From an uncultured Bacilli bacterium (GTDB lineage Bacteria; Bacillota_I; Bacilli_A; RF39; UBA660), in assembly GCA_934176955.1 (NCBI GenBank), contig CAKPOS010000007.1, forward strand, positions 1 to 64,000: 64,000 nt of DNA. Reading direction: 5' to 3'. Below, piece by piece: positions 33,023 to 42,231 of the stretch (the first letter of the stretch is position 1; every line of letters begins with the position of its first letter). The position numbers and the translations under genes were made by a program. Under the pieces are notes generated by a model. That model searched no databases, was not told where the DNA came from, and saw nothing but the letters and a program-made list of their open reading frames with translations.

Positions 33023-35502
33023 AGAAGTTAGTGAACTATTTTGTATTTTTAATTGTGTTTTTAGTATGTATTCCGATACGTAGTGTATTTGCTGCTGCAG
33101 ATTATAAGATTAGTTATGATGTTACAGAATTTAGCATTACAAAGGAAGAGATTATTTTTAAGGGATTTTCTTTTTTAGACCATATGGATAATTATGGTGG
33201 AAGAAATATGAAAACTTATATTGCGGCATATAGTGGAGGTTGGAACAGTCAGTGGAATAATATTAATAAATGTAAGAGTTCTAAGCATTGTTATGTTGTA
33301 GAGTCAACACCTTCGAGTTCATATGATTTATATTTTATTCGTTGTATTGGTGGTGCTTGTACAGAAAAAAATCGTGCACAAAGAGCTAGAAATTTAAAAA
33401 ATGGTACAGAAAAATATGAATTAAATACATGTAATCATTCAGGCAGTGCAAGTGGAGTTTATTATCCAGACAGTCATTGTGCTTATCACAATGTTGGTTT
33501 TGCCGTTAAGTTTGATTTTGCTAAAGTAAAAGAAAAATTTTCTAATTCAACAGTTCATTTTAGAATTATTACGAAAGTAAAAAGTTCTTCTAGTACAAAA
33601 ATTGATAGTAGTGATATTGGTATTATCCCCAATTCTTGTAAAAGTGTTTTTGGTAAGAGTTGTAATACAAAGAAAGAAGATGCTAAGTATAGTTACAATT
33701 ATAAAGTTACTTCTAAGGTAGAATCTGGAGGAAAAACTTACGATGTTAAAGAAAAAAGAAAAATGACTGTTACTTTAGGTGGAATATCTGATAAGGTACA
33801 ATTTACTGCTGATCAAGCTTCTGGATCGTATGGAAGTGCTCAGTCTGGGAATAATTCATATGCTAATAATATTAGGGGACGTATGTTTAATTATGGTGCA
33901 ACTTATACAGTAACAAATGTGGAAAAATTTTCTAGTGGTTGGAACAATTGGAAAGGGGATAGAACTGGTACTGTTGCTGGAAGACTTTTCTATTTAGAGG
34001 GAATTAATGGTGATTCAGGTGATAAAGGTTGGGGCTGGAGTGCTTGGGTTAAGTCATCAGGTGATTTAGCGTTAAAACTTAAAGATGAAATTGATAAAAC
34101 TTGTAATGGTTGTAATTGTGAAGATGGACAAGCTGTGACTTGTGTTGGTGGAAATTGTAATTATGATGAAGAGACTTGTAAGAATGATACTACGGTTAAA
34201 GATTTAGAGACAAATAAAGATACGGCTACTCAAAATACTTGTAAAAATGCTGAAAACGTTGTCGTTAATTATGATGAAGTGTTGCATGATACATATTATT
34301 ATCCTGTTGATAAGAGCGTTATTGATTCAACTTTAGGAGATAATACTGCTGCAACTTCTAATACTGGATTGCAATCTTCAGGTGGAAATTATTGGGTTCC
34401 TATTGATTTAAGTGTTGTTGTTAATATTAAGCAAACATTTAATGTTAAATTAAATGAAAAATTTTATGAACAAATGAGAAAAAGTGTTAAATCTGGTCAG
34501 CCTTTCTATTTTTCGGTTGATTATGATACTCAGCTTTCTGTTTCAGGATATAGTAGTAGGTATGATACTTCTTCTAATGAAAACTCAGGGACATCTCAAT
34601 ATAATACATATAATAATGTTCTTACTTTTAATGTACGTGATAATAAAACTGGTGTGATAACGGAAAGAAGGGTTCTTATTTCTTTAAAAGAAGGAGATAC
34701 TATTTATAATGAGGTTGGTGGACAATCTACTTCATATGGAACAGGGGTATATCAAGATATTGTTAATAAAAATGCTTCTTATAGTATAAGTGATTCTGTT
34801 GATAAAATGACAGTTTCTTTCCCTGATACCAATAAACCAACTCAGATTAATAGTGGTGCAGGTATCTTTACTACTATTGATGATCTTGCTCAAAATTCTA
34901 GAATTGGAAAATATAAAGTAAATCAAGGATGGCTTAGCAATAATGGAGAAGGTAAGATTGTATATGGAAATAAGACGTCTGGTTATGATGTTACTAATGG
35001 TGATGTTAGTATGTACTATGTTTCACCAACTTGGAAAACTGGGGAAGATTTTAAAGTTAAAATTTATGGTAAATTTGGTATTCCTGGAAAAACTGATTTT
35101 ACTTATGATGCTACTTGTCATTTGAATGTTATTAATGAAATACAAGATACTAAGAAGTTAAGATATCGTTCAATTGATACTTCTACACCTTTTCCTAAAG
35201 GAGAAAGTAGTTATCCTGAGAATTGGAAAGAATATATTGATAGTAATGGTTTAAATAGAATTACAGGAAATTCATTTAGTGCTATTGGTTATCAAACTAA
35301 TTTCTTTAAAAATAAGAGTGCTATTGATGGTTTAAAGACTACTTATGGAGATTATTATTCATATAAAGATATGTCTACTGATGGTAGTGCTACTAGTTTG
35401 GTTGTTCGTAATAGAGGAATAAATGACTTATTTTCTAAAATTAATGGTAATCATTGTAAAGGTGGATTATATGATCCATCTTGTGATAAAGTTCAAAATT
35501 GA
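33019..35502 (+). CDS. Large secreted cysteine-rich protein of the Tad-type operon
   Basis: 827 residues with a signal peptide (ending near SVFAAADY, about 27) and no C-terminal anchor. The mature chain carries about 18 Cys, six of them in a cluster near residue 370-390 (CNGCNC...C...C...C), suggesting disulfides. Rich in Tyr, Ser, Asn and Gly, mostly beta. TTG start, overlapping the stop of the anchored protein and preceded by AAAGGAG. No family recognised. As the largest secreted product of a pilus operon it is a candidate tip adhesin or pilus-associated protein; that is inference. Confidence 0.8.
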   Translation: MKKLVNYFVFLIVFLVCIPIRSVFAAADYKISYDVTEFSITKEEIIFKGFSFLDHMDNYGGRNMKTYIAAYSGGWNSQWNNINKCKSSKHCYVVESTPSSSYDLYFIRCIGGACTEKNRAQRARNLKNGTEKYELNTCNHSGSASGVYYPDSHCAYHNVGFAVKFDFAKVKEKFSNSTVHFRIITKVKSSSSTKIDSSDIGIIPNSCKSVFGKSCNTKKEDAKYSYNYKVTSKVESGGKTYDVKEKRKMTVTLGGISDKVQFTADQASGSYGSAQSGNNSYANNIRGRMFNYGATYTVTNVEKFSSGWNNWKGDRTGTVAGRLFYLEGINGDSGDKGWGWSAWVKSSGDLALKLKDEIDKTCNGCNCEDGQAVTCVGGNCNYDEETCKNDTTVKDLETNKDTATQNTCKNAENVVVNYDEVLHDTYYYPVDKSVIDSTLGDNTAATSNTGLQSSGGNYWVPIDLSVVVNIKQTFNVKLNEKFYEQMRKSVKSGQPFYFSVDYDTQLSVSGYSSRYDTSSNENSGTSQYNTYNNVLTFNVRDNKTGVITERRVLISLKEGDTIYNEVGGQSTSYGTGVYQDIVNKNASYSISDSVDKMTVSFPDTNKPTQINSGAGIFTTIDDLAQNSRIGKYKVNQGWLSNNGEGKIVYGNKTSGYDVTNGDVSMYYVSPTWKTGEDFKVKIYGKFGIPGKTDFTYDATCHLNVINEIQDTKKLRYRSIDTSTPFPKGESSYPENWKEYIDSNGLNRITGNSFSAIGYQTNFFKNKSAIDGLKTTYGDYYSYKDMSTDGSATSLVVRNRGINDLFSKINGNHCKGGLYDPSCDKVQN

Positions 35503-35518
35503 TGGAGGTGAAGTATAG

Positions 35519-35968
35519 ATGAAATATGCTTATTTAAGTTTGGGTATAATTCTAGTTGGTATTCTGGGGTTATCATTTATTACTTTCTTTCAAAATGTTA
35601 CGATTAATAATGAAAGTGAGTATTATGTTTTGAAAGAGTCGGTAGAAGCTTCTATGTATGAATCAATTGATATGAGTTATTATATGACAACAGGAAAGTT
35701 AAAAATTTTAGAAGAAAAATTTGTTGCTAATTGTACTAGAAGATTTTATTCAAGTATTGAAGGAAATAGTAATGGTTATTCTTTATCTTTCTATGATATT
35801 ATGGAAAGTCCTTCTAAAGTAAGTGTAGTGGCAACTAGTAAAACGGATAATTATCAACTGGGATTTAGTTCTAATGTATCTAGTGCTGATATTCAAAATA
35901 AATTAAGTGGAATTTTGGAATTTGATCCAGATGGTGGCTATGGTTGGGATTTTTTGGAAAGTAGATAA
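35519..35968 (+). CDS. Small membrane-anchored pilus-operon protein
   Basis: 149 residues: N-terminal helix (about 4-24, AYLSLGIILVGILGLSFITFF) and a polar domain. The NNESEYYVLKESVEASMYESID segment resembles the helix after the membrane anchor of TadE-like pseudopilins. Translated from ATG after GGAGGTGAAG, 16 nt after the previous gene. Function unknown; minor-pilin-like. Confidence 0.7.
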   Translation: MKYAYLSLGIILVGILGLSFITFFQNVTINNESEYYVLKESVEASMYESIDMSYYMTTGKLKILEEKFVANCTRRFYSSIEGNSNGYSLSFYDIMESPSKVSVVATSKTDNYQLGFSSNVSSADIQNKLSGILEFDPDGGYGWDFLESR

Positions 35969-35994
35969 AATAGTAAATAAAAGGAGGGATAAGA

Positions 35995-36924
35995 ATGAAT
36001 TTATCTAGTTCATTAAAAAAATTTGTTAGTAATAAAAATACAATTACTATTATTGGTGTGGTTTTGTGTATTATTATCTTATATTGGGGATATAATTTTA
36101 GAATTAATCAAAAAGTTTCTTTATCAAAGGTTCCTTATGCTAATCAAACGATTCAACCTAGAACTAAAATTACTTCAGATATGATTTCTTTTATGAATGT
36201 TCCAGCATCATTTATTAAAGGTAGTTATTATTCTAGTTCTGATCAAATTGAAGGTAAATATGCTAAGTCTGATGTTATGATAGCAGAGGGAAGTATATTT
36301 TATACTGATTTTTTGACAGATAGTTCTAATGTTTCTAATTCGGCATTTAGTAGCGTTAAATCGAATGAAACTGTAATTAGTTATAAAGTAGATATGGATG
36401 CTACTTATGCAAATAGTATGATGCCTGGAGATATTATTAATGTTTATTTGAAAGCTAAAAGTGACGATGGAACAATTATGTTTGGTAAATTTATTGGTAA
36501 TGTTAAAATTTTAGATATGAAAGATGCAAATGGTCAGAGAGTATTTGAAAATACTACTGAGGCTAGGAGTCCTGCTTATATGTTATTTGCTTTACCAGAA
36601 GATATGCATTTATTATTCAGAAAAGCTCTTTATTTAAGAAATGGTTATGATGTAGAGTTAATTTTAGTTCCTAATACTGAAAAAGTGGAAAAGGATGCTG
36701 ATGTTTATGTAAGTAGTAAAGATATTCAAGACTTTATTAATGATAAGACAAAGATGGTTTCTGTTGATGAAATCTTATCTAGTACAGAGGATAAGGTAAA
36801 TACTACTGATAATAATGATAATAAGACGAATGATACTGATAGTAAATCAACTAATCAATCAAATGGTACTAAAAATCAATCAAATGGTACTAAAAATCAA
36901 TCAAATGGTACTAAAAATCAATAA
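35995..36924 (+). CDS. CpaB/RcpC-like SAF-domain protein (copy 1)
   Basis: 309 residues: N-terminal membrane helix (about 17-35), a SAF domain (about 45-105: VPYANQTIQPRTKITSDMIS, then GKYAKSDVMIAEGSIFY), a second domain of RcpC type (about 120-235, including MMPGDIINVYLKAKSDDG and ALPEDMHLLFRKALYL), and a Thr/Asn tail ending in three NQSNGTK repeats. CpaB/RcpC proteins sit at the membrane in Flp pilus assembly. A close paralogue follows directly. Confidence 0.85.
   Translation: MNLSSSLKKFVSNKNTITIIGVVLCIIILYWGYNFRINQKVSLSKVPYANQTIQPRTKITSDMISFMNVPASFIKGSYYSSSDQIEGKYAKSDVMIAEGSIFYTDFLTDSSNVSNSAFSSVKSNETVISYKVDMDATYANSMMPGDIINVYLKAKSDDGTIMFGKFIGNVKILDMKDANGQRVFENTTEARSPAYMLFALPEDMHLLFRKALYLRNGYDVELILVPNTEKVEKDADVYVSSKDIQDFINDKTKMVSVDEILSSTEDKVNTTDNNDNKTNDTDSKSTNQSNGTKNQSNGTKNQSNGTKNQ
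36853..36915 (+). repeat. Three 21-bp tandem repeats in cpaB copy 1
   Basis: Perfect units at 36853, 36874 and 36895, each coding NQSNGTK, followed by a partial NQ and the stop. Absent from copy 2. Confidence 0.9.
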
Positions 36925-36971
36925 CATATGGTTATAGATAATTAAGTATTTTAATTAAAGGAGGAAATATT

Positions 36972-37817
36972 TTGAAAGATTCATTTAGAAAATTTTTAAG
37001 TAATAAGAATACAGTTACAATTGTTGGTGTTATCTTGTGTGTAATTATTTTATTTATTGGTTATTATTATCGAATAAATCAAAAAGTTGCTTTAACAAGA
37101 GTACCTTATGCTAATCAGGAGATTAAACCTAAGACAAAGATTACGGCAAATATGATTAATTATATGAATGTTCCTGCATCTTTTCTTGTTGGTAGTTATT
37201 ATAGTGCTCAAGAGGATATTGTAGGTAAATATTCTCAATATAATACAAAGATTATTGAAGGTAGTTTATTTTATAAAGATTTACTTACTACTTCTAATTT
37301 GTTACCTAATTCAGCGTTTTTAAATATTAAGAAGAATGAGACTGTAGTTAATTATAAAGTTAATATGGATACGACTTATGCAAATAGCATGCAGCCTGAT
37401 GATGTAATTAATATTTATTTTAAAGCAAAAAGTGATGATGGAACGATTATGTTTGGTAAATTTATTAGTAATATTACTATTTTAGATGTAAAAGATAGTG
37501 AAGGTAGACATGTATTTGATGATTCTTCTGAAGTTAAAACTCCTGCTTATATGATTTTTGCTTTACCAGAAGATATGCATTTATTGTTTAGAAAGGCTGT
37601 TTATTTAAGTGATAGTTATGGAGTAGAGTTAATTTTAGTACCTAATACGCAAGAACTTACTAAAGAAAATACGGTTTATGTAAATAGTAAGGATATTCAG
37701 AATTTTATTAATGAAAAGACAAAAATGGTTTCTGTTGATGAAATTTTAACTAGTACGAAGGATGAAGTTACTACCGATAGTGATACTAATAATAGTGATA
37801 GAAATGGTAATTCTTAA
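36972..37817 (+). CDS. CpaB/RcpC-like SAF-domain protein (copy 2)
   Basis: 281 residues, clearly paralogous to the previous gene over its whole length: helix about 17-35, SAF domain (VPYANQEIKPKTKITANMIN), and the same DDGTIMFGKFI and ALPEDMHLLFRKAVYL blocks. It lacks the NQSNGTK repeats. TTG start with AGGAGG at 8 nt. The spacer before it contains TAAGTATTTTAATTAA, as does the one at 10.6 kb. Two different SAF proteins may assemble as a hetero-oligomer. Confidence 0.85.
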   Translation: MKDSFRKFLSNKNTVTIVGVILCVIILFIGYYYRINQKVALTRVPYANQEIKPKTKITANMINYMNVPASFLVGSYYSAQEDIVGKYSQYNTKIIEGSLFYKDLLTTSNLLPNSAFLNIKKNETVVNYKVNMDTTYANSMQPDDVINIYFKAKSDDGTIMFGKFISNITILDVKDSEGRHVFDDSSEVKTPAYMIFALPEDMHLLFRKAVYLSDSYGVELILVPNTQELTKENTVYVNSKDIQNFINEKTKMVSVDEILTSTKDEVTTDSDTNNSDRNGNS

Positions 37818-37828
37818 GGAGTGGTTCG

Positions 37829-39400
37829 ATGAAAAATGAATTTACACAAGTTGATTTTGGGGCTCTTCAACCATATTTGGATAATGATGATATTACAGAT
37901 ATTTCTTATAGTAATGGAGGACAAGTATGGTTAAAATCTTTATCAAAAGGTGTATATCGTGTAGAAAATCCTGCTGTCGATAATGCTTTTATGGAAAAAA
38001 TGGCTTTTCAGTGCGCTAATTCTATGGGGAAATCTTTTAATATGGCTAATCCTTTTTTGGATGCTGAGAGTGCTGAACTTCGTATGAACTTTGTTCATGA
38101 ATCTATTGCTAGGAATGGAATTGCAGTTTTAATTCGTAAGACACCTGCTAAGATAAGATTAGAGAAAGATAAAATTATTAAAGAGGATTATATTCGATTA
38201 GATATTCATGATTTTATTTTAAAATGTGTAGAAGGGCATTGCAATATTTTGGTAAGTGGAGAGACTGGTAGTGGTAAAACTGAATTTGTTAAGTATATGG
38301 CTGCTCATACGAAATATGATGAAAAAATTATTACAATAGAAGATACATTGGAACTTCATTTGGATAGAATTTTTCCTGAGAGAGATATTGTTGCGATGAA
38401 GACGAATAATATTGCTAGCTATGCTGACGTGCTTGTTACTTGTATGAGACAGAATCCAAGATGGATTTTACTTTCTGAGGTTCGTAGTGCTGAGGCTGTT
38501 ATGGCGGTTAGAGATTCAATTTCTTCTGGACATAATATTTTATCTACTATTCATGCCGATAAGGCTGAATCGATTCCTAGTCGTTTATATAGTTTGTTAG
38601 AATCTAGTATTGATATGGATCAATTTTTGAGAAGTATTCATCGTTATGTTCAACTTGGGGTTCATATTAAAGGATATTATAGTAAAGAATTACAGCGATT
38701 TAAGAGAGAAGTTTCGGAAGTAGTAGAGTTTTATGTTGATGATAATAATAAACCTAAATATCAAATTATTTATAAAAGGACACCTGATGGCAAAACAGAA
38801 ATTCATAATCCTACTCAATATTTACTTGGTTATTTGGAAAGTCAGGGAGTTATTATGCCACCTGATATATTAGTAAAACAAGAATTTAGAGAGCAGAGTA
38901 TTTCAGATGAAAAAAATAATTTCAATACAATGAACTATCCTTCTTCTGTTCAGTCTAATGTTGTTCAGCAAAGTAATTTAAATTCAATGAACACAAAAAA
39001 TAATGTTACAAATAGTAGTAATATTAGTTCAAATGGAGAAAGAAATATGACAAATCTTGCTTCAATAAATTCTAATTTTCAAAATGGTAATGTAGGTGTG
39101 GTTGAAAATTCTCAAACTATTCATTCGAGAAATTTATCTGCAAATCAAGTGAATGGAAATAACAATAATTTTTCAAATTTTGCTTATTTAAATAATGTTG
39201 GTGTTCAAAGTAAAAGTGTTCCTTATCAAAACTCTTCTATGAATTATTCTATGGGGGCTAATAATGTTCAAAATGCGCATGCTGTGAATAGAAATAATAA
39301 TTCTATCCCTGTTCGTGATAATATTTCTAGTTCTTCTTCTTTGGGTATTGTGAATTCCAATAAAATAGTGTATAATAATTCTAATGTTAATGTAGAGTGA
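37829..39400 (+). CDS. cpaF: CpaF/TadA-type pilus assembly ATPase
   Basis: 523 residues. The secretion ATPase fold fills about 1-350: N-terminal domain (DDDITDISYSNGGQVW), Walker A GETGSGKTE with Lys150, ITIEDTLELHL, the Asp box, RQNPRWILLSEVRSAEAV (Walker B) and STIHADKAESIPSRL (His box). It powers Flp pilin polymerisation from the cytoplasm. The last 160 residues are an Asn/Ser-rich disordered tail not found in typical CpaF. Directly followed by TadB and TadC. Confidence 0.92.
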   Translation: MKNEFTQVDFGALQPYLDNDDITDISYSNGGQVWLKSLSKGVYRVENPAVDNAFMEKMAFQCANSMGKSFNMANPFLDAESAELRMNFVHESIARNGIAVLIRKTPAKIRLEKDKIIKEDYIRLDIHDFILKCVEGHCNILVSGETGSGKTEFVKYMAAHTKYDEKIITIEDTLELHLDRIFPERDIVAMKTNNIASYADVLVTCMRQNPRWILLSEVRSAEAVMAVRDSISSGHNILSTIHADKAESIPSRLYSLLESSIDMDQFLRSIHRYVQLGVHIKGYYSKELQRFKREVSEVVEFYVDDNNKPKYQIIYKRTPDGKTEIHNPTQYLLGYLESQGVIMPPDILVKQEFREQSISDEKNNFNTMNYPSSVQSNVVQQSNLNSMNTKNNVTNSSNISSNGERNMTNLASINSNFQNGNVGVVENSQTIHSRNLSANQVNGNNNNFSNFAYLNNVGVQSKSVPYQNSSMNYSMGANNVQNAHAVNRNNNSIPVRDNISSSSSLGIVNSNKIVYNNSNVNVE

Positions 39401-39410
39401 GGTGATTAGT

Positions 39411-40304
39411 TTGGAAATTATTATTGTTGGTATTATATTAATTTTTATTATTACTTATCGTTCAAGTACTGGTAGTGGAGTTTATAAATTTGTTAATGAA
39501 CAAAAAAATCAGTTATATGATAAATATGCACCTTATTCTTATAAAGAAATGAGAAGAAAAATAAAGGATTTAGGTCTTGATTATACTCCGAGACAATATT
39601 TTATACAAATTGTTTTGCTTGCTGGAATTGCTGCTGTAATTGGATATTTATATTTTTATAGTTTAATTATTTCTATTATTTATGCAGTGATTGCTATTGC
39701 TTTTGTTCCTTATATTTCGTATCTTCGTTCTAAGAGGCAATATAGTGAATTTATTTTTGAACAAATTCAAGTTTATGTTACTAATACTATTATGGAATTT
39801 GCAACTACGCAAGCTTTTATTAAATCACTTGAAGGTGTAGTGGAATCTGGTGTTTTAGAAGATCCTGTTTTGTCTGATGTTAAGACAATGATTGCTCTTT
39901 CTTATGAAAAAGGGGATGTAAATGATTCTATAGCTTATATGAATGCTAAGTATCCTTATTTTATGGTTAAGAATATGCATCAATTGTTTTTACAAGTTAC
40001 AAAAGAGGGTGCTAAAGATACAGAAGAAACATTTGATAATATGTTGACCGATATTGATGCTCTTGTAGAAGGTGTATATAGAGATAGGATGGATAGGTCT
40101 GAATTTCATAAGCAATTTTTGGTTTTTGGTGTTGCTTTATATGGAATTGTTATGTTGATTCAGCTATTATTAGGTGTAGATTCTTACATTGCTATGTTGA
40201 ATAATAAACTTATTTTAGTTTTACTTCATGCATTAGTTATTATTAATACATTATTTCTTCTTAAAGGAGAAAAATATTATAATGAGAATGTGGGGGCTGA
40301 ATAA
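39411..40304 (+). CDS. tadB: TadB-like pilus platform membrane protein
   Basis: 297 residues: N-terminal helix, a cytoplasmic part, two helices (about 65-110), a T2SSF-type helical domain (about 115-225) and two C-terminal helices (about 230-285). This is the TadB layout; it forms the inner-membrane platform with TadC. TTG 39411 is chosen because AGGTGAT is its ribosome site; the GTG at 39402 lies inside that site. Overlaps tadC by one nucleotide. Confidence 0.82.
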   Translation: MEIIIVGIILIFIITYRSSTGSGVYKFVNEQKNQLYDKYAPYSYKEMRRKIKDLGLDYTPRQYFIQIVLLAGIAAVIGYLYFYSLIISIIYAVIAIAFVPYISYLRSKRQYSEFIFEQIQVYVTNTIMEFATTQAFIKSLEGVVESGVLEDPVLSDVKTMIALSYEKGDVNDSIAYMNAKYPYFMVKNMHQLFLQVTKEGAKDTEETFDNMLTDIDALVEGVYRDRMDRSEFHKQFLVFGVALYGIVMLIQLLLGVDSYIAMLNNKLILVLLHALVIINTLFLLKGEKYYNENVGAE

Positions 40305-41098
40305 TGATAGAGATATTTCTTATTGGTGCAATTATTTTGTTTATATTTTTTTACACGGGGAAAGTTAATTCTGGTAAGTTTGTTTATGATAATAAGGATT
40401 TCTTTTATTTATTGAAAGAAAGTGATTATGATTTTTTGCTTTATGCAAAGTATGGGGATAAGGTTTATGATCCTAATCAGGTATTTATGAAAAGAATTCG
40501 GAATGGCGTGTTAATTACTATTTTATTTATTTTTGTATTTATTTCTGATTTATCTTTTTTAAATGTAATTTTGGGACTTGTTTGTGGCTTTCTTGTTTTT
40601 AAGATGCCATATATGGATTTAAAGAAATTTTATCGTAATCATTTGAATGAAGTTGATTCTTTATTGCCTTATTATTTAAAGGGATTAGAAGTTTTAATTC
40701 AACACTATACTGTTCCTGTTGCTCTTGCTAGAAGTATAGATGATGCTCCAGAAGTCTTTAAACCAGGATTGAAAGCAATGATTGCTAAAATTGAAGCTGG
40801 AGATTCTTCTGTTCAACCGTATATGGATTTTGCCGCAATGTATCCTGTTAGGGATTCGGTTAGAATGATGAGATTGTTATATCGTTTAGGTCTTGGTGAG
40901 CAGGAAAAAAAGCATACTCAATTGGTTGCTTTTTCGAAGAGTGTTTCTGCTTTACAACAAAAAGCAAGAGAACAAAAATATAAAAATAGATTAGATAAGA
41001 TGGAAAGTATGACTATGGTAATGTTAGTTTGTACAGGTGGTGGAGGAATGATATTACTTATCGTATCTATGTTACTTTCTTTTACAGCTGTTGCGTAG
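40304..41098 (+). CDS. tadC: TadC-like pilus platform membrane protein
   Basis: 264 residues with N-terminal helix, a helix pair (about 65-105), a T2SSF-like segment (YYLKGLEVLIQHYTVPVALA; QPYMDFAAMYPVR) and a C-terminal helix (about 240-263, VMLVCTGGGGMILLIVSMLL). Partner of TadB. TAATG overlap gives translational coupling. Next come the pilin genes. Confidence 0.82.
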   Translation: MIEIFLIGAIILFIFFYTGKVNSGKFVYDNKDFFYLLKESDYDFLLYAKYGDKVYDPNQVFMKRIRNGVLITILFIFVFISDLSFLNVILGLVCGFLVFKMPYMDLKKFYRNHLNEVDSLLPYYLKGLEVLIQHYTVPVALARSIDDAPEVFKPGLKAMIAKIEAGDSSVQPYMDFAAMYPVRDSVRMMRLLYRLGLGEQEKKHTQLVAFSKSVSALQQKAREQKYKNRLDKMESMTMVMLVCTGGGGMILLIVSMLLSFTAVA

Positions 41099-41133
41099 GA
41101 GAAGAAAAATATTAATAAGGGAGGTGAGACAAA

Positions 41134-41277
41134 ATGAAAGAAGCTACAGGTGAATTAAGTATGGTAGTTGTAACTATTCTTGCAATTGCCTTGATTGCAG
41201 GGGTTGTTAAATTTTTAGTTCCTCTTGCTCAGGATTATGTTGGTAATAAGTGGGCGGATATTACAACACAAGATTAA
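41134..41277 (+). CDS. Flp-like major pilin (47 aa)
   Basis: A 47-residue protein with GGGAGGTGAGAC before its ATG. MKEATGELSMVVVTILAIAL then AGVVKFLVPLAQDYVGNKW: a short leader ending in Gly6, one hydrophobic helix and a small polar tail, the size and shape of Flp/Tad pilins. The usual Glu-Tyr after the cleavage site is missing; Glu7 would be +1. It lies right after tadC, where Flp or minor pilins often occur. Likely the major pilin, given its strong ribosome site. Confidence 0.78.
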   Translation: MKEATGELSMVVVTILAIALIAGVVKFLVPLAQDYVGNKWADITTQD

Positions 41278-41313
41278 TAAATGATAGGAAGTATTGAAAG
41301 GTAGGAAATTGGC

Positions 41314-41772
41314 ATGAGAGATGCATTTGGAAGTACATTTATGTTTAAAATTATTATAATATTTATTGTTTTTTATGTGTCTTTCATGACAATTGCTGTT
41401 AGCTACGCTAAGGCTTTTCGAGTGAAAAATGGAGTTATTGATATTTTAGAACAATATCAATATGATTCTGAAGGTTCAAGAAAACAAGATGTTATTAATA
41501 AGGTTGATGAATATCTAAAGTCATTTCCTTATAATGAGGGAGATAACCAAAATGTTAAAAATCTTTGTAAAAAAGATTCTCATAATGAAAATTCTTCTGA
41601 AGAAACATTTGAAAATCAATTTACTGAAAATGGTGTTTGTATCATTAGAACTGATTTAGGAGAGAATTCTGTGTTTTATGAGGTTGTTACTTATTTAGTT
41701 ATTTCTTTCCCTGTATTTAGTTATGATTTTATAATTCCTATTCGTGGAGAAACAACAACAATTAAAAATTAG
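41314..41772 (+). CDS. Minor-pilin-like protein (TadE-like), copy 1
   Basis: 152 residues beginning MRDAFGSTFMFKIIIIFIVF: the same M-(K/R)-(D/E)-A-x-G leader as the Flp-like pilin, a helix (about 11-32), then a helical segment and a polar outer domain with two Cys (NLCKKD and NGVCII). This layout matches TadE/TadF pseudopilins. It is paralogous to the next gene (both DAFG start and end with P-(I/V)-(R/S)-G-E-T). Confidence 0.75.
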   Translation: MRDAFGSTFMFKIIIIFIVFYVSFMTIAVSYAKAFRVKNGVIDILEQYQYDSEGSRKQDVINKVDEYLKSFPYNEGDNQNVKNLCKKDSHNENSSEETFENQFTENGVCIIRTDLGENSVFYEVVTYLVISFPVFSYDFIIPIRGETTTIKN

Positions 41773-41783
41773 GTGGTGATTTT

Positions 41784-42221
41784 GTGAAAGATGCATTTGG
41801 TGGTTCTTTTGTTTTAAGGATAATGTTGGTATTTTTTGTTGTTTTTATTTGCTTTATGACTGCATCAATTACCATTTCTAAAACTTTCCGAATAAAAAAT
41901 AATATTATTAATATTTTAGAAAGATCCAATCCTAACAGTTATAGTTCAAGTACAAGGGATAGAATTGATTCTTATCTAAGTAAAGTTTCCTATAATTATG
42001 GTAGTAATGAAAATGTGGTAAATGACTGTAGAGGTACTAGTATTTCTGGAACCGATTCAGTGGATTTAACTGATTATGGAGCTTGTATTGTAACGCATAA
42101 TAGTGGTGATAGAGTGTATTATAAAGTTACTGCTTATGTAGTTGTTGATTTTCCATTATTTCATATAGGAACTGTTATTCCAGTTAGTGGAGAGACTAAG
42201 ATTATTTATTTAGATAGATAA
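41784..42221 (+). CDS. Minor-pilin-like protein (TadE-like), copy 2
   Basis: 145 residues, GTG start after AGGTGGTGA. MKDAFGGSFVLRIMLVFFVV shares the leader of the pilin and of copy 1, followed by a helix and an outer domain with two Cys (NDCRGT, GACIV). Same final strand (PVSGETKII). Probably forms a heteromeric minor pilin with copy 1. Confidence 0.75.
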   Translation: MKDAFGGSFVLRIMLVFFVVFICFMTASITISKTFRIKNNIINILERSNPNSYSSSTRDRIDSYLSKVSYNYGSNENVVNDCRGTSISGTDSVDLTDYGACIVTHNSGDRVYYKVTAYVVVDFPLFHIGTVIPVSGETKIIYLDR

Positions 42222-42231
42222 AGGTGATATA

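Noticed and set aside
36853..36915. CRISPR-like repeats
   Set aside because: Contiguous in-frame 21-bp units without spacers; a coding repeat.
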